Made by a program: the position numbers and the translations under genes. A stretch of DNA of 64,000 nucleotides from Berberis thunbergii (Eukaryota > Streptophyta > Magnoliopsida > Ranunculales > Berberidaceae), in the NCBI GenBank assembly GCA_003290165.1, contig QNQO01001824.1, positions 124,001 through 188,000 of the forward strand, read 5' to 3'. Shown piece after piece: positions 38,401-48,340 of this stretch. Numbering within the stretch: position 1 is the stretch's first letter; each line of letters starts with the position of its first letter. Under the pieces are notes generated by a model. The model was not told where the DNA came from, did no database searches, and saw only the letters and a list, made by a program, of their open reading frames with translations.

Positions 38401-39153
38401 ATGATGATGTCAATCCTGGAGTGTCGAAACATTTAGGTGCGGGATATTTTATAATAATGATGTGTTCTTGTTACAGAAATCCTTATTATTGTAATTAAAA
38501 TTCAAGTTAAGTGATCTTGTAATTTTGTCGGTGGGGTGACAATAACAAGCAGCACTTTTTGTCTATGGGAATAACATGACTGGTGCTAGGTAGTTGGAAC
38601 TTGCCATTTGGTGGTCAGGCTTGCACTAAATCAATAGTTTTAGCAGCTATTCACGACTTGGAATGATTACCGAGGAAATTAGTACTCTAGGAAACAGGTG
38701 GAACACTAGGAACGTTAGCATTTTACACTCTTTGCTGTGGTGTTCCAACCCTGACTCCTGATACATCAGGAAACCCATAAGGAATCAACATTAGAAAGGT
38801 TTATTCTTTATGTTTAAATCTGGTGTCATGTGATTTTGCTTGTCATTTCCATTTTTCAACTGTTTGGTTATTTCTGGATATAAGAAATCTCAGAACATTA
38901 TAAAGACCTAGGGATTGCCAATAAAAGCGGAGTTCTTCCATTTTTCATTCTTTACATTAGAGATGTAGGCAACAGTAATATGCTCTCTGACTCTCTTCTT
39001 TTCTGTATGTTTTTTCAGGCAACTAATGAAACATCACAACTCTGCTTCAAATTGATTGCAATTGCCGAGTCATGTTTGAATGCAAATGATAAGTATTTGC
39101 GTTTCACAGTAGATTTCTCAAATAAAAGCTTCGGTCTGACAGATACCATGTAA
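17413..39153 (+). CDS. VPS35L: VPS35L-like Retriever complex subunit (23 exons)
   Basis: Homologue of human VPS35L/C16orf62 and of the plant single-copy equivalent. It is the scaffold of Retriever (VPS35L-VPS26C-VPS29), a retromer-like endosomal cargo-recycling complex. Exons: 17413-17517, 21119-21343, 22891-22921, 23070-23254, 23815-23974, 24290-24386, 25749-25918, 28734-28900, 30699-30890, 30992-31081, 33793-33873, 34379-34522, 34767-34849, 35246-35387, 35482-35565, 35949-36110, 36212-36296, 37098-37169, 37415-37481, 37573-37672, 37969-38085, 38174-38230, 39019-39153. They sum to 2751 nt (916 aa) with every phase matching and no stop, so the gene looks intact. It starts MEFRARDYEAEEAAHSLPRV and ends FSNKSFGLTDTM. 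The body is alpha-helical solenoid sequence with no membrane segment. The intron after exon 4 uses GC-AG (GC at 23255-23256). Large introns 1, 7 and 10 contain decayed genes and transposons. Confidence 0.9.
17739..19844 (+). pseudogene. Decayed pentatricopeptide-repeat (PPR) gene inside intron 1
   Basis: PPR proteins bind organellar RNA through tandem 35-residue helical repeats. Recognisable pieces are KSLRNGKSLHTQIINLGYLP (from 17739), GGLECLNMGRRIHGVILKF and NTALAGMYMKCGSVEYSCRL (18403-19053), ISWTTIISGLCQFGMNSDAV (19057-19434), LELLERMDDYAVKPNEVTLT (19447-19704) and DMVGRAGFVEKAKCL plus a C-terminal E-type motif (19653-19844). The order is that of a PLS-type PPR protein. Reading is broken by an in-frame TAG at 19051-19053 and by several frameshifts (around 17940-18400, 19430-19500 and 19690). 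It sits entirely inside VPS35L intron 1 in the same orientation. It is intronless, as PPR genes usually are. Confidence 0.85.
19865..20060 (-). mobile_element. LINE reverse-transcriptase zinc-binding fragment
   Basis: The minus-strand frame reads FLSCPVVNQLWVLALSDF and continues to FNLTLFEKWVWERLVP. The 'lFLsCPvvnqLW' pattern is typical of the zf-RVT region at the C-terminal end of plant LINE ORF2. Only about 65 codons are left, so it is a dead fragment lying just 3' of the PPR remnant within VPS35L intron 1. Confidence 0.5.
26395..27110 (-). mobile_element. LINE ORF2 C-terminal remnant (zf-RVT region) in intron 7
   Basis: Minus-strand translation gives FDHIFFNCRFSREV around 26835-26880 and ISILWKKRNSKIFKHKKED around 26600-26660, in different frames. 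These match the zf-RVT domain and the following 'LWKeRN.riF' motif of plant non-LTR retrotransposons. Several frameshifts and stops are present, so it is inactive. A T-rich stretch at about 26370-26390 precedes it on the plus strand, in the position of a degenerate poly(A) tail. Confidence 0.65.
27345..27474. repeat. 46-bp direct repeat in VPS35L intron 7
   Basis: An identical 46-base stretch containing 'tgcctagcacctaaggcgtg' occurs at 27345-27390 and 27429-27474, separated by 38 bases. The 'cctaaggcg / gcgcgccttt' wording resembles a dispersed plant repeat, but no element boundary could be set. Confidence 0.7.
31550..33433 (-). mobile_element. Small non-autonomous LTR retrotransposon in intron 10
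   Basis: The direct terminal repeats at 31550-31818 (269 bp) and 33193-33433 (241 bp) are flanked by a perfect 5-bp target duplication 'gacac' (31545-31549 and 33434-33438). Read on the minus strand, the LTR begins TGATGTAA. Two bases inside the upstream LTR lies TGGTATCA (33183-33190), resembling an initiator-Met tRNA primer-binding site. Next to the other LTR, the stretch at about 31819-31858 resembles the end of Ty3/gypsy polyproteins ('ttcaagctcgatgacgaact' on the minus strand). The 1.37-kb interior has no gag-pol frame but holds two 57-bp tandem units at 32239-32295 and 32296-32352. It is a complete but non-coding derivative (LARD/TRIM-like). Divergent LTRs suggest that it is old. Confidence 0.8.
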
Positions 39154-39724
39154 AGGACTCGATTGTTGTATTGGTAAACATTTTTTAATATGAGTATACC
39201 ATAATAAAATAAAATCTTGTATCGTATTGTCTCACCTTTCTTTCGATATTTGTTTTCATTCCCTGCATATGATTTGTATGGATGTAATCAAATTTAATAA
39301 AGCCAGTTTTAAAGTTGGGAAAGGAACATGCTCGCCCAAATGATAATAATCGTAAAACCATGGCTTGGTTTTTGGGTCAAATTTATTCCTAAGCACGCAA
39401 GGCAGTCTTTGGTACACCTGACAATTTTAGTGTAGCACACACAGATTTTCTTCATGGGAACTTGTCCTTCCTTAATAGTTCTGAGTATCAAACCTTGGAA
39501 CTTAGATTACAAATGAAATACATTCTTTTATTTCAGTCCTTGTCATTGTAACTCTATAAACATCCCCAAGACGGCATAGCAAAGTTATGCCATTCGGAAT
39601 TTTACATTAAGAGCACTATAAGAATAGGGGAGAGTGTCAACTATTACGTCTTCTGGCAATGTATTTTATTTTGTTCAGTAGACCACCCCCTCAAAAAAAA
39701 AAAAAAAAAAGACCGAAACCGTAT

Positions 39725-41095
39725 TCAAAATAGTCTATTCTCGTTGTTTTGAACTCCATATGTTACTGGTGCCTTTGTCCTCACCTTTCTTATATACCAT
39801 AAACCAGCCCCTACTCCTATAGCACCAAATGATACTGCAGTCGTCGCCCCTGTTACAAGATATAAGTCTAGTATAAAAACCAAATTTTCAATTACGATCT
39901 TTACTCTTATCACCTGTATGTATATCCTATCAAGGAAAATTCTAGGGGTCGAGGGAGGGAGCGAGGGATGGGTGGAAGCCACCCATCCGCCTCGAGATAA
40001 GCGCCATCGCTCTGTAGCAAAGCTCCCTCCCTCGAGCTTTGCTACAAGATTCACCACCCATCCCTCGCTCCCTCCCTCGCTCTGTAGCAAAGCTCTCCTA
40101 TCAAACAGTAGTGAAAACAAAACATTCTTAACAATTTAATCAAATAATCTTACCTGCTATGACTCCAATTCTTCCACTGTGTTCAGGCATGCCTGGATCT
40201 GTTCAAACCATTCATGGTGTCCATATTAACAAATAGTTCAGAGCAAAAAAAAGGACAGGAAGATGCGATCACATACCTGTACAATACGTCGTTACATTCC
40301 TCTCCTTGCACAAACACAAGAAACTCTCAGACTGAGTATCGAACCCACAGGTACCACCTCCTCTGGAATTGTTCTTGCATGCTAGACAGCTAGTAATCAC
40401 TGGGATATCAAAATCAACCCGGATGCCATATTCAGCAACCTGATCATCTCCACTATTAATTGACTTCCAATACACACTAGTATATGATGAACAATGCTTC
40501 ATCATCAAGCTTGTTGACTCTGCAGCTTTTGGATTATAAGAGCAACAAGAACTCCTACCATTCAATGCAGAAGGACAATCAGGTAAGTTTCTACATAGGT
40601 AACTAGTACTATCACATGATGAATCACATTGAAACTGTTTGCAGAAGCTTGGTTTAGGTTCAATTATGACATTGTTTGAACTACAATTGAAGTATAGGTA
40701 GTTGTTGCGAGGGGAGAGTGATAAGTGAGTGTTTGGACTAAGAGTAAATGGTCTAGTAGGCCGAAAATTATCATTGTCTGCACAATTCCACATGAATGGA
40801 TCAAAAATTAGGATGTGAGGGTCATTATAGGATATGCTATGAACTGGGTATCGACCAGAAAGCGTGTGGAGCTCGAGTTTTTCCATGGAGGAGCAAGTGA
40901 GGATGTCTTTGTAGTATGGATTGCCACACCCCTCGTCAATACCAAATGGGTAGTTTATAGGGATATCTCCACAGGATGTTCTACATAGGTGGGATTGAGA
41001 AGATATAGTTTTGAAAAAGGGAGAGTACTGAGAGTGATTATAACAAGCCAAGAAGATGTAATGGAATGACAAAGAAATGTTGAAAGGGAACCCAT
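39725..41095 (-). CDS. GUB_WAK-domain WAK-associated membrane protein (apparent frameshift)
   Basis: Exons 40277-41095, 40154-40198 and 39725-39849 (minus) are joined by GT-AG introns in phase 1. The first exon carries a hydrophobic signal peptide (start at 41095, MGSLSTFLCHSITSSWL). It then has the Cys-rich galacturonan-binding GUB_WAK domain (LCRTSCGDIPINYPFGID, GCGNPYYKDILTC) and the WAK-associated C-terminal Cys motifs (SCCSYNP, CGFDTQSESFLCLC). Exon 3 gives a transmembrane helix (AVSFGAIGVGAGLWYI) and a short basic tail. There is no kinase, so it resembles the Arabidopsis kinase-less WAK carboxy-terminal proteins. With one base added near 41009-41018 (TTTT/AAAAA runs) the length is 329 aa. 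As written, the signal peptide and the domain are in different frames and the domain frame lacks an ATG. This is either a mutation or a homopolymer error. Intron 2 hosts a MITE. The stop lies 572 bp from the convergent VPS35L stop. Confidence 0.8.
39934..40095. mobile_element. Mutator-type MITE, 162 bp, in intron 2 of the GUB_WAK gene
   Basis: Flanked by the perfect 9-bp duplication 'tcctatcaa' (39925-39933 and 40096-40104). The ends are imperfect inverted repeats, and the body is a strong hairpin ('gagggatgggtggaagccac' and its complement further on). It has the same GAGCGAGGG-rich terminal style as the elements at 11.5, 14.5 and 43.3 kb. Confidence 0.8.
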
Positions 41096-42596
41096 TAGAG
41101 GAGACCTATTTTGGTGAAGAGACAAGTAGTCTTTAGAGATGTAAGAGGAGAGGAGATGACAGAAGAGAGTCGAGATTACCCAAGGGAAAGTGTGTAGAGA
41201 TAGGGGAATTTTAATGAAGTTTTCTTTTCCTTTTTGCTTTAATTGTTTTTTTGCTTTGCTTTCCTTCATTTTCAATCTCAGATCTCAAACTCCACCTTCT
41301 TTCATGTTTCTACCATGGAGACTTACTAAGCAAAAACCAGGAGATGTTTTTACACACAGAATATGAAAGTGCATATAAACTTGGAAAAATCCCCATTTAA
41401 GTTACTTCAATTGTACACTAAGAATGTTTTGATTCTGCTTTAGTAAAGGTATGGTTATATACTACTTTACTCTTATTTAGATCATTAATTTCTAAGGATC
41501 AACCAGAATTTTCTGTAATGCAGCTTTTTTTTCTTAATCTATGCGAGCTTAATGATTTATATTGTAGATGAAATGTTCTTTAACTTGGTTTGGTCATGCA
41601 ACAATTCTTCTCAACCAAGATGATTTCCTTGTACAAGCTTTACGAACACAAGAAATAGGTCTGCTGCATTGCTGACCCACCAACACAAGACTCATCCCTT
41701 GCTGGAGGCCTATAGCATGCATGGATGCATACTTGACCAAATCGCTCTTCTCCAGAGGACTTAGAATTGTTCTCCATGAGTCAATCCCCAGGGTAAAACC
41801 CTCAGATTCATCACAAATATCATAATTAATTCGATATCAACATAATCACTTTATATTCCTTAGATAATGTGAAAAAACAGGCTTGAGATATGTGGTCTAT
41901 TATTCATCGTAAAAATTAGGAAAATCTTATTTTGGAAGTGTCTCAAATCAAACCAAACTTGCGAGGCCAAAGCAAAAGTAAGAATAAACAATAACAAGCC
42001 CCAACTTTACCCTGTGCTAAATGTTGAACATAATTGTTGTCTGTCTTTTGAGATTCGTTGCCTGTATTTTGAACATAGTTGTTGTCTGTATTTTCCCTGA
42101 ACATAGTCGATATTCGTGATATGTGTCACTTTCGCCAAAGATAGTCAGGTTGGTTGGCTAAGGCTATGGTGGTTTGACCCCACATCTTTGGTTTGATACT
42201 TAACAGCGCAATCAGTCTAGAGAACTAGGCCCATGGCGCTAGGAGAGCCGAGCTTTCTAGCACTTGTTTTTTTCGTTTGTTCTTCTTTTTCTTTTTGTTC
42301 TTCATCTTCATATTTTTTTTTTATCACTCTCTTTCGTAATCATGTTCTAGAGAGCTCTTTTGGCGCTAGGGGCATGACTCTAAAAAAATTCCTACTAGCG
42401 ACATGCATGGGGTGAAAAGGTAAAGGATAAAAAAAATTTACGTCACCATGTATTTTGATGAAAAACTTTGTAAAGTCAATGCAAAAATATTTTAGGGGAC
42501 AAATATGTTTTAAATTTTTTGTGACATTTTTTCTATAGGACAAGCCATTTTGTTTTTGGTGTTTTATTATTAAAAAAACAAAATAAAATAAAACAA
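41096..42596. other. Intergenic region between divergent genes
   Basis: Upstream region of the minus-strand GUB_WAK gene. The minus frame at 40955-41275 extends the signal-peptide frame upstream of the chosen ATG, but its extra N-terminus (lysine-rich) is unlikely to be translated. No other gene seen. Plus-strand frames at 42233-42415 are short and without signature. Confidence 0.5.
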
Positions 42597-42906
42597 CAAT
42601 TCTAGACAGCAGGCATTTTTGGGTTTTTTTTACACTTTTACCCCTTCTATAAATGATGTTTGTGGTTAACAATTCTATCTAGTCAGGTTTGGTAGCCGCT
42701 TTTAGGCTAAGTGTTGGTTTTTTTATATTTTTATCTCTTCTATAGATGGAGTTTGTGGTTGTTTTTAAAGAGAATGGGTAAAAAAACCAAAACTTTGCTA
42801 AAAAATGGCTATCAAACTTGGTTGGCTAAATTTACTCGTTTGTTGTTGTATTTTAAAGAAAAGGAAAAAAAGTGTAAAAAAACTCAAACCTGTCGGTCTA
42901 GAATTG
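42597..42906. mobile_element. Nested pair of palindromic MITEs
   Basis: The outer element has inverted ends 'caattctagacagcagg' (about 42597) and, as reverse complement, 'caattctagaccgacagg' (to 42906). Its arms continue with 'gggttttttttacacttt' and the complement. An inner element of the same general family (about 42678-42832) has inverted ends 'agtcaggtttggtagcc' and 'ggctatcaaacttggttgg'. Both share the 'ccccttctatag' arm motif with the element at 10658-10800. Directly after it, at 42907-42926, comes a run of about 20 T. Confidence 0.6.
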
Positions 42907-42970
42907 TTTTTTTTTTTTTTTTTTTTATGAAAGGCGAGCTGGATTTTTAAATATCCCATAACCTATCAAT

Positions 42971-43270
42971 TAGGGCTGAACAAAAAACCGATCAAACCGA
43001 CCGAACCGATCAAAAAGTTCGGTTTAAATTCGGTTCGGATCGGTTTCGGTTTAAAAAAATGCAAAATCGAAATGGTCGGTTCGGTTTTCGGTTTCTATGT
43101 GATTTAAACCGACCAAACCGAACCGAACCGATAGTCGGTTACGGTTTGCATAAATTGGAATCGGTTCGGTTTCGAATCGGTTTTGTTAATGGTCGGTTCG
43201 GTTTGAAAATTTTAAAACCGACCTAAGTCGGTTCGGTTCACGGTTTAGGTGAAAAACCGAACCAGCCCTA
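42971..43270. mobile_element. hAT-like MITE made of CGGTT/AACCG repeats, 300 bp
   Basis: The ends are TAGGGCTG and its complement CAGCCCTA, flanked by 'ctatcaat' (42963-42970) and 'ctatcaac' (43271-43278). This 8-bp target duplication has one mismatch and is typical of hAT elements. The interior is almost entirely degenerate 'ccgaaccga' and 'tcggttcggt' words, so the element is self-complementary over its whole length. A truncated relative is at 63512-63679. Confidence 0.75.
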
Positions 43271-43324
43271 CTATCAACTGGGCGACCTATAGGTCAACAC
43301 CCATGAGAAGTAACCATGCCGCAT

Positions 43325-43450
43325 GTGACTTCTAGGGAGCGAGGGAGGTCCCCACCGGCCATGTTCCTCGAAATTTGCACTCCTCGAGATGCGCACCCCA
43401 CGAATCTCGAGGAGAGTGGGCGGTGGGCCTCCCTCGCTCCCTGGAATTTC
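43325..43450. mobile_element. Palindromic GC-rich MITE just upstream of the SFSWAP-like gene
   Basis: Arms 'ttctagggagcgagggaggt' and 'ggcctccctcgctccctgga' are complementary, and the centre contains two copies of a 'ctcgagatgcgcaccc'-like stretch. It belongs to the GAGCGAGGG family. The target duplication is not clear. It ends about 220 bp before the ATG at 43668. Confidence 0.6.
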
Positions 43451-43667
43451 ACAAAATAAAGAGCAAGTCTATTTGCCATAAGAAGCATGCAAGGCACGTG
43501 CACGCCATGACAACAAATTTCTCACATACAAGGACCGCTACCTCTTTTCGTCTCTGTTTCTTCTCCACTGAAAAAACAAAAACTAGGGTTTCAAAAATTT
43601 ATTCATAAAAGTCTTTCCTTTAGGGTTAGGGTTTGCGATTTCAATTTCGAGACTTTCGATTTGGGTG

Positions 43668-46600
43668 ATGGATATGGAGGTTGTAGGACGCCACGCTCTG
43701 CTCTTCGACGACGATTCAATGGCGAATTTCGTCAATTCAAGAGACGCACTCGTCGAATGGAACTCTCTTCTTATCGACCGATACGACGTTCGTCACCTCC
43801 TTCACTCTCCTCCACCTCCAGTGAAGCGGAGGGTTCGCACCGAAGAGGAGTTGCAGCTCGATGAAGATCGGTATCTCGATCTGACGTCCCAAGCTGATGA
43901 TGTGGATGATCAAGGTTCGTCAATTAGTTCAACCTGCCTACTGAGCTATCTAGTTTATTTTTTTATAGATTGAAATGTTTGTATTGGCTATTGTTCATCG
44001 AATTGTTGTAAATTTGAAATTTTTATCACGTTTGATATAAGAAGAGTTTTGGGTCTCTGTTTAAATCGGTTGAGAGGGGTTAGGTGAGATACGGGTTCAT
44101 TTAAAAGTGAATCTTCAATAATTATTCATTTATGATTAATCAGATCATGCAAATCGTATATGTAGCACACCTCCGTTTAGTTAAAAAATAAGAAAGAAAC
44201 AGGGGTTTTTAGGAGTGTCCATGGCGTTTGAGGCATGTCAACATGTACGGAGACTCGTTCGAGAGTGGTCCTTACTTCATAGGTTGATTTTAGCACATTA
44301 ATCATCTTTAAATTGTAAGATTGCTGCTTGTTTCTTGAAGTCATGTGAATCCTAACACTGACATTGAGTATAAATTTTAGGTTTTATTGAATGTGAGTAC
44401 CGAGTTGGACTCCAACACGGCAACACCTGTACCTAGTACGCAGCTATGCATGCAACGATGCCGTTCTTCCTTTGGGTTACTTGTGCCGTAGTGGACTAAA
44501 ATTAAAAAAGAAAAGAAAAAAAATTTTGAATTGTGTCATTATCCTTGGTAGTAGACTGTACACAACAAAGGACATGCAATACACTTGTGTTATTTATTCC
44601 CAAAAAGAGAAACACCTTAGGCTGAGCATTTCCTCCTTGGGAGATGGGGTGGCATCATTCATGGGAGAGGTTTATAATTCAACGCACGATGTATTGTGTG
44701 ATAGACTGATAGGCTCACATTATTATTAGGTTTCCTCTGGCTGCTTTGCTGCCCAATTTGCATGCAGAGCGAGGGTATTTCCTACATGTTCATCTAAGTT
44801 TTCCTTTATGAATAAAATTTTGACATTTTCTAAAATATTTGTTATTTACATCCAAATTTCTAGAAATTCTAATCTCAGCATTTTGTTTGTTATTTGTTTT
44901 CTTCGTGTAGCCAGTCAGAATTTTGTAATAAAAGAGTTGTAACCTTGTTGAAAGCCACTTGTGGAGTTTCAGTCATGTTAACAGTAATTACACATGAACT
45001 CCCTTTAGCTCAGGAGCATAAACAGATTATAGGTGATTTAGTTAATAATATCTGTAGCTGTGTCATTATAGTGTTGTATTGCCAATACTTTCCTAGTTTG
45101 CAGGATGGATGTCTTTAATGCAACATTCGCTTCTCTCACAAGGACAAGTAAGGGACTTTTTACCTGACCCATTCTAATGTGCAATCAATGGCTGTTATTA
45201 CACTTTGACCTTTTAGATACTTTTAGATGTTATTGCCATTTACTGAATTTCGTTGTATTCTTTTATCCAGAAAATGGTGGAGCTGAGCATGCAAATGCTA
45301 GTGGCTTTCATGCTGTTGGATTTTCATATGGAAACACAGAGGTTTCCAATGACCCCAAGATTTTTGATGGTTCTGGTTTTCTTCCACCTTTTCCGGTGCC
45401 TGAAAGCCTCCTTCAAAGCCTTGTAAGTAAAAGCTTTAATGCTTCTGTCTTTTTTTGAATATTGATTTGTTTTTAATATATTGGACACTGTTGCTGATAT
45501 ACAATTATTGATACTTACCCAATCTGGCCTACAGAGTTGTCCAATGCATTTGTTATTCTAAGGCTTACGATGTCTTAAGTTTCAGATTCATGGAGCAGGA
45601 TGGAGTTCTTCTGACATAAAGTTTCTGTATATGAGAACATTGTTATCTTTTGATCTGTCCTATTCAAGGGACCTCACAGGTGGGGTTAAGATGATATAAT
45701 TGTGTTAGGGCGACAAGCTTAGAGCAAATGGGATGAAACATATAATCATAGACTATTGTTTCTTGATACTTATTGTTAACAGAGTATAAGTGAGATTCCA
45801 TGGTCTAATCTTTGGAGCCATTAAGTAAGATCAACATTTGTAATGCAATTTTGAAGTTTCTGACTGTATTGAAAGTGATTTTTTTTTTCTTTGGATTATT
45901 GCCTTTTACAGCCTCCTACAGAGAAGTTACATCAGATCATGGCGCGGACTGCTTTGTTTGTCAGCAAAAATGGGGGACAATCAGAAATTGTGTTAAGGGT
46001 GAAACAGGGGAACAATCCAATGTTTGGTTTCTTGATGCCTGATCATCAGCTTCATGCATACTTCAGGTTCCTTGTGGATAACCCAAAACTTTTGGAATCT
46101 GGCAGTGATGCCAAACCTGAAGATGAAGATAAGAAAGCTGGCCAGGAGCATAATAAGACTGGTGTTGTGGCAGGAGGAGCACTGTCCCTGCTTGGGTCTG
46201 CATACGACTCTGGGGAAGATGACGATGGTACACTCCATTCTGTCTCAGAATCTAAAGAAAGCAAACCTGAGGATATCATTAAGAATGTTGTTAATGATAA
46301 GGGATTAGAACGACAAGCATCTTCTGGACATTCAACTGGGAAAGATTCATCTTCCAAGCACAACCTTGCCTCTGCTAAAGAAAAGGCCCCATTATCTAAA
46401 AAGACGCGGACATGTAGTTCTACTGCACTTACTAAGAAAAAGAAAGTGATGCAGTGGCTTCACTTCCAGGTTCTCTGTCTAAGATACACACTTCTGCTCT
46501 GCCAAGTGCATCTAAGGTTGAACCTCCCATTGTGGAACCTCCATCTGACGTAAAGCGAATGGTCGAGAAAATAGTAGAGTTTATTTTGAAAAATGGGAAA

Positions 46601-48340
46601 GAATTTGAGGCTGTACTCAGAGAGCAAGATATTACAAATCGCAAATTTCTATTCCTTCTCCCATCCAATCAGTACCACCCATATTACATCAGAGCTCTTG
46701 AAAAAGCACAAGAGGTGTGTTGTTCTTCCATGTTATAATACTTATATGCCTTGAATCTCTTTTTTTAACCATTCTGCGAGCTTGTTTTATGAAACTTATG
46801 GTGACTACATCTTGTAATGCAGAAAATTTAGTTTTCTTTCATTTGATTTTTGTTTACTGGTTTTTTTTTTTTTTTTTTGGGTGCGGGGGACTGGTGTGGT
46901 GGAGGATGAGACTTTTATTGTTTTATTATTGAATATTTCATCTCTTTACAGGCAAAGCAAGTTGGGAAGAGCTTTGCTTCTGAGAAGCCTGAATTGGTGC
47001 AGCATGGAAGTGGCAAGGTAACTGGTCTCTCCAGAAGCACTGATACTCTACCTGGTGGAGCTGCTGGTCTTGACATTCCATATGATTCTGAGCGTAAAGA
47101 GAAGTTTAAAATGGTTATTGGTGGACCAAAGAAGGATGCACATGAACCAACTCCAAAACCTGCACAACAACAATCTGGATTGAGTGTTGATGCAGCTGCA
47201 GCGATTCTTCAGGCAGCAACAAGAGGCGTAAGGAATCCCAAATTAGACATCCTTCCAAAAACATCAAAGGATGATTCTGGTCAGGGCCATGGCAGCGATG
47301 GACCCAACTCAAGTTTTGGAACTCTCTCCTTTCCACCCCGAATTCATAGTTCCTCTTTGAAGCCTGTAAACAAGGGAGAAACCAGTGTGTCTATACCTAT
47401 TGAGTTTTCTGGCTCTGTAGGCTATTCAGGAAAGGAGGGTAACAGGACAAGGGATGTGACAGTCGACAAGGCAATTGCAAAAACAGCTGCCCTCGCTGCT
47501 GCCAGTGAGGCTGACTCCTCCGAAGCTTGCTTGACAAGAGAAGAGAAGCAGAAAGCAGAGAGATTAAAGCGAGCAAAGATGTTTGCAGCTATGATAAAGA
47601 GCGGTGCTGCTCCACGAGTGAATGGGTTACTACCTCGTTTATCGGCAGAGCCACAAGATTCTGTGAATTCTGGCTTGGATGGTTCTGGTTGTAAGGCTGA
47701 AACGCGGGATGGTTCTCTGGTTCGTGATGCATCAAATATTTCAGGTGGCACTGTTGTGGATAGAGAAAGAGAAGGTAGTTCAGTGCCAGTTGATGTTAAT
47801 ACCGTAGATAGAGCTGAGAAACCTGAAAAGGATTCTGAGGATGATTATAAGGAACGGATATCCAGGAGGAAGCAACATTTAAGATCTAGAAGAATTGAAG
47901 ATGAAGAAGAAGAAGAAGAAGAAAGGGTTCATAGACACTCAAGGAAAAAACATCGCTCCCATCATAGCAAAGATGATCGCAGACACAGAAAACGACACTC
48001 CTCTTCAAAGGACAAGGAATATCGACATAGGCACAAGCATGACAGCTCTTCAGAAGATGAGGAACAATACAAAAGTCGATCTGATAAGCGCAGAAAATCC
48101 CATCATGAGAGAAAAGTGGAGTCCGATGGTGAGAGCAGCCGAAGAGTTTCCGATGAATCAAACACTGGAAGGTTGGGTAATGCTGTCAGCCGAGAAGCTT
48201 CTGTTGATTTAATAAATGATCGTTGGGTAGGGTCTGCTCCAAGTATGGATACTCGACCCTCTGAGCCCTCTCAGAGTACAACAGAGGTCCCTAATGATCT
48301 TAGAGCAAAAGTCCGGGCCATGTTGTTGGCAACCTTGTGA
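43668..48340 (+). CDS. SFSWAP-like splicing regulator (SWAP/surp, RS-like), apparent frameshift
   Basis: Exons: 43668-43914, 45271-45422, 45912-46714, 46952-48340. The N-terminus (MDMEVVGRHALLFDDDSMAN, then IDRYDVRHLL) is the DRY_EERY domain of the suppressor-of-white-apricot family. The first surp/SWAP module is PPTEKLHQIMARTALFVSKN to PDHQLHAYFRFLVDN. The second is VEKIVEFILKNGKEF to SNQYHPYYIRALEKA. An acidic stretch and an Arg/Ser/His/Lys-rich tail (for example HRSHHSKDDRRHRKRHSSSK) precede the C-terminus DLRAKVRAMLLATL. Such proteins regulate alternative splicing in the nucleus. The predicted length is 863 aa if one A is restored in the run at 46431-46446 (AAGAAAAAGAAAG). As written, the frame shifts there and meets a stop at about 46553, while the second surp module and tail stay open in the next frame to 48340. 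A 56-nt in-frame alternative intron (46414-46469) has GT-AG ends but is shorter than usual plant introns. Confidence 0.85.

Noticed and set aside
47115..48161. Minus-strand ORFs opposite the SFSWAP-like last exon
   Set aside because: Shadows of the RS-like and acidic coding sequence.
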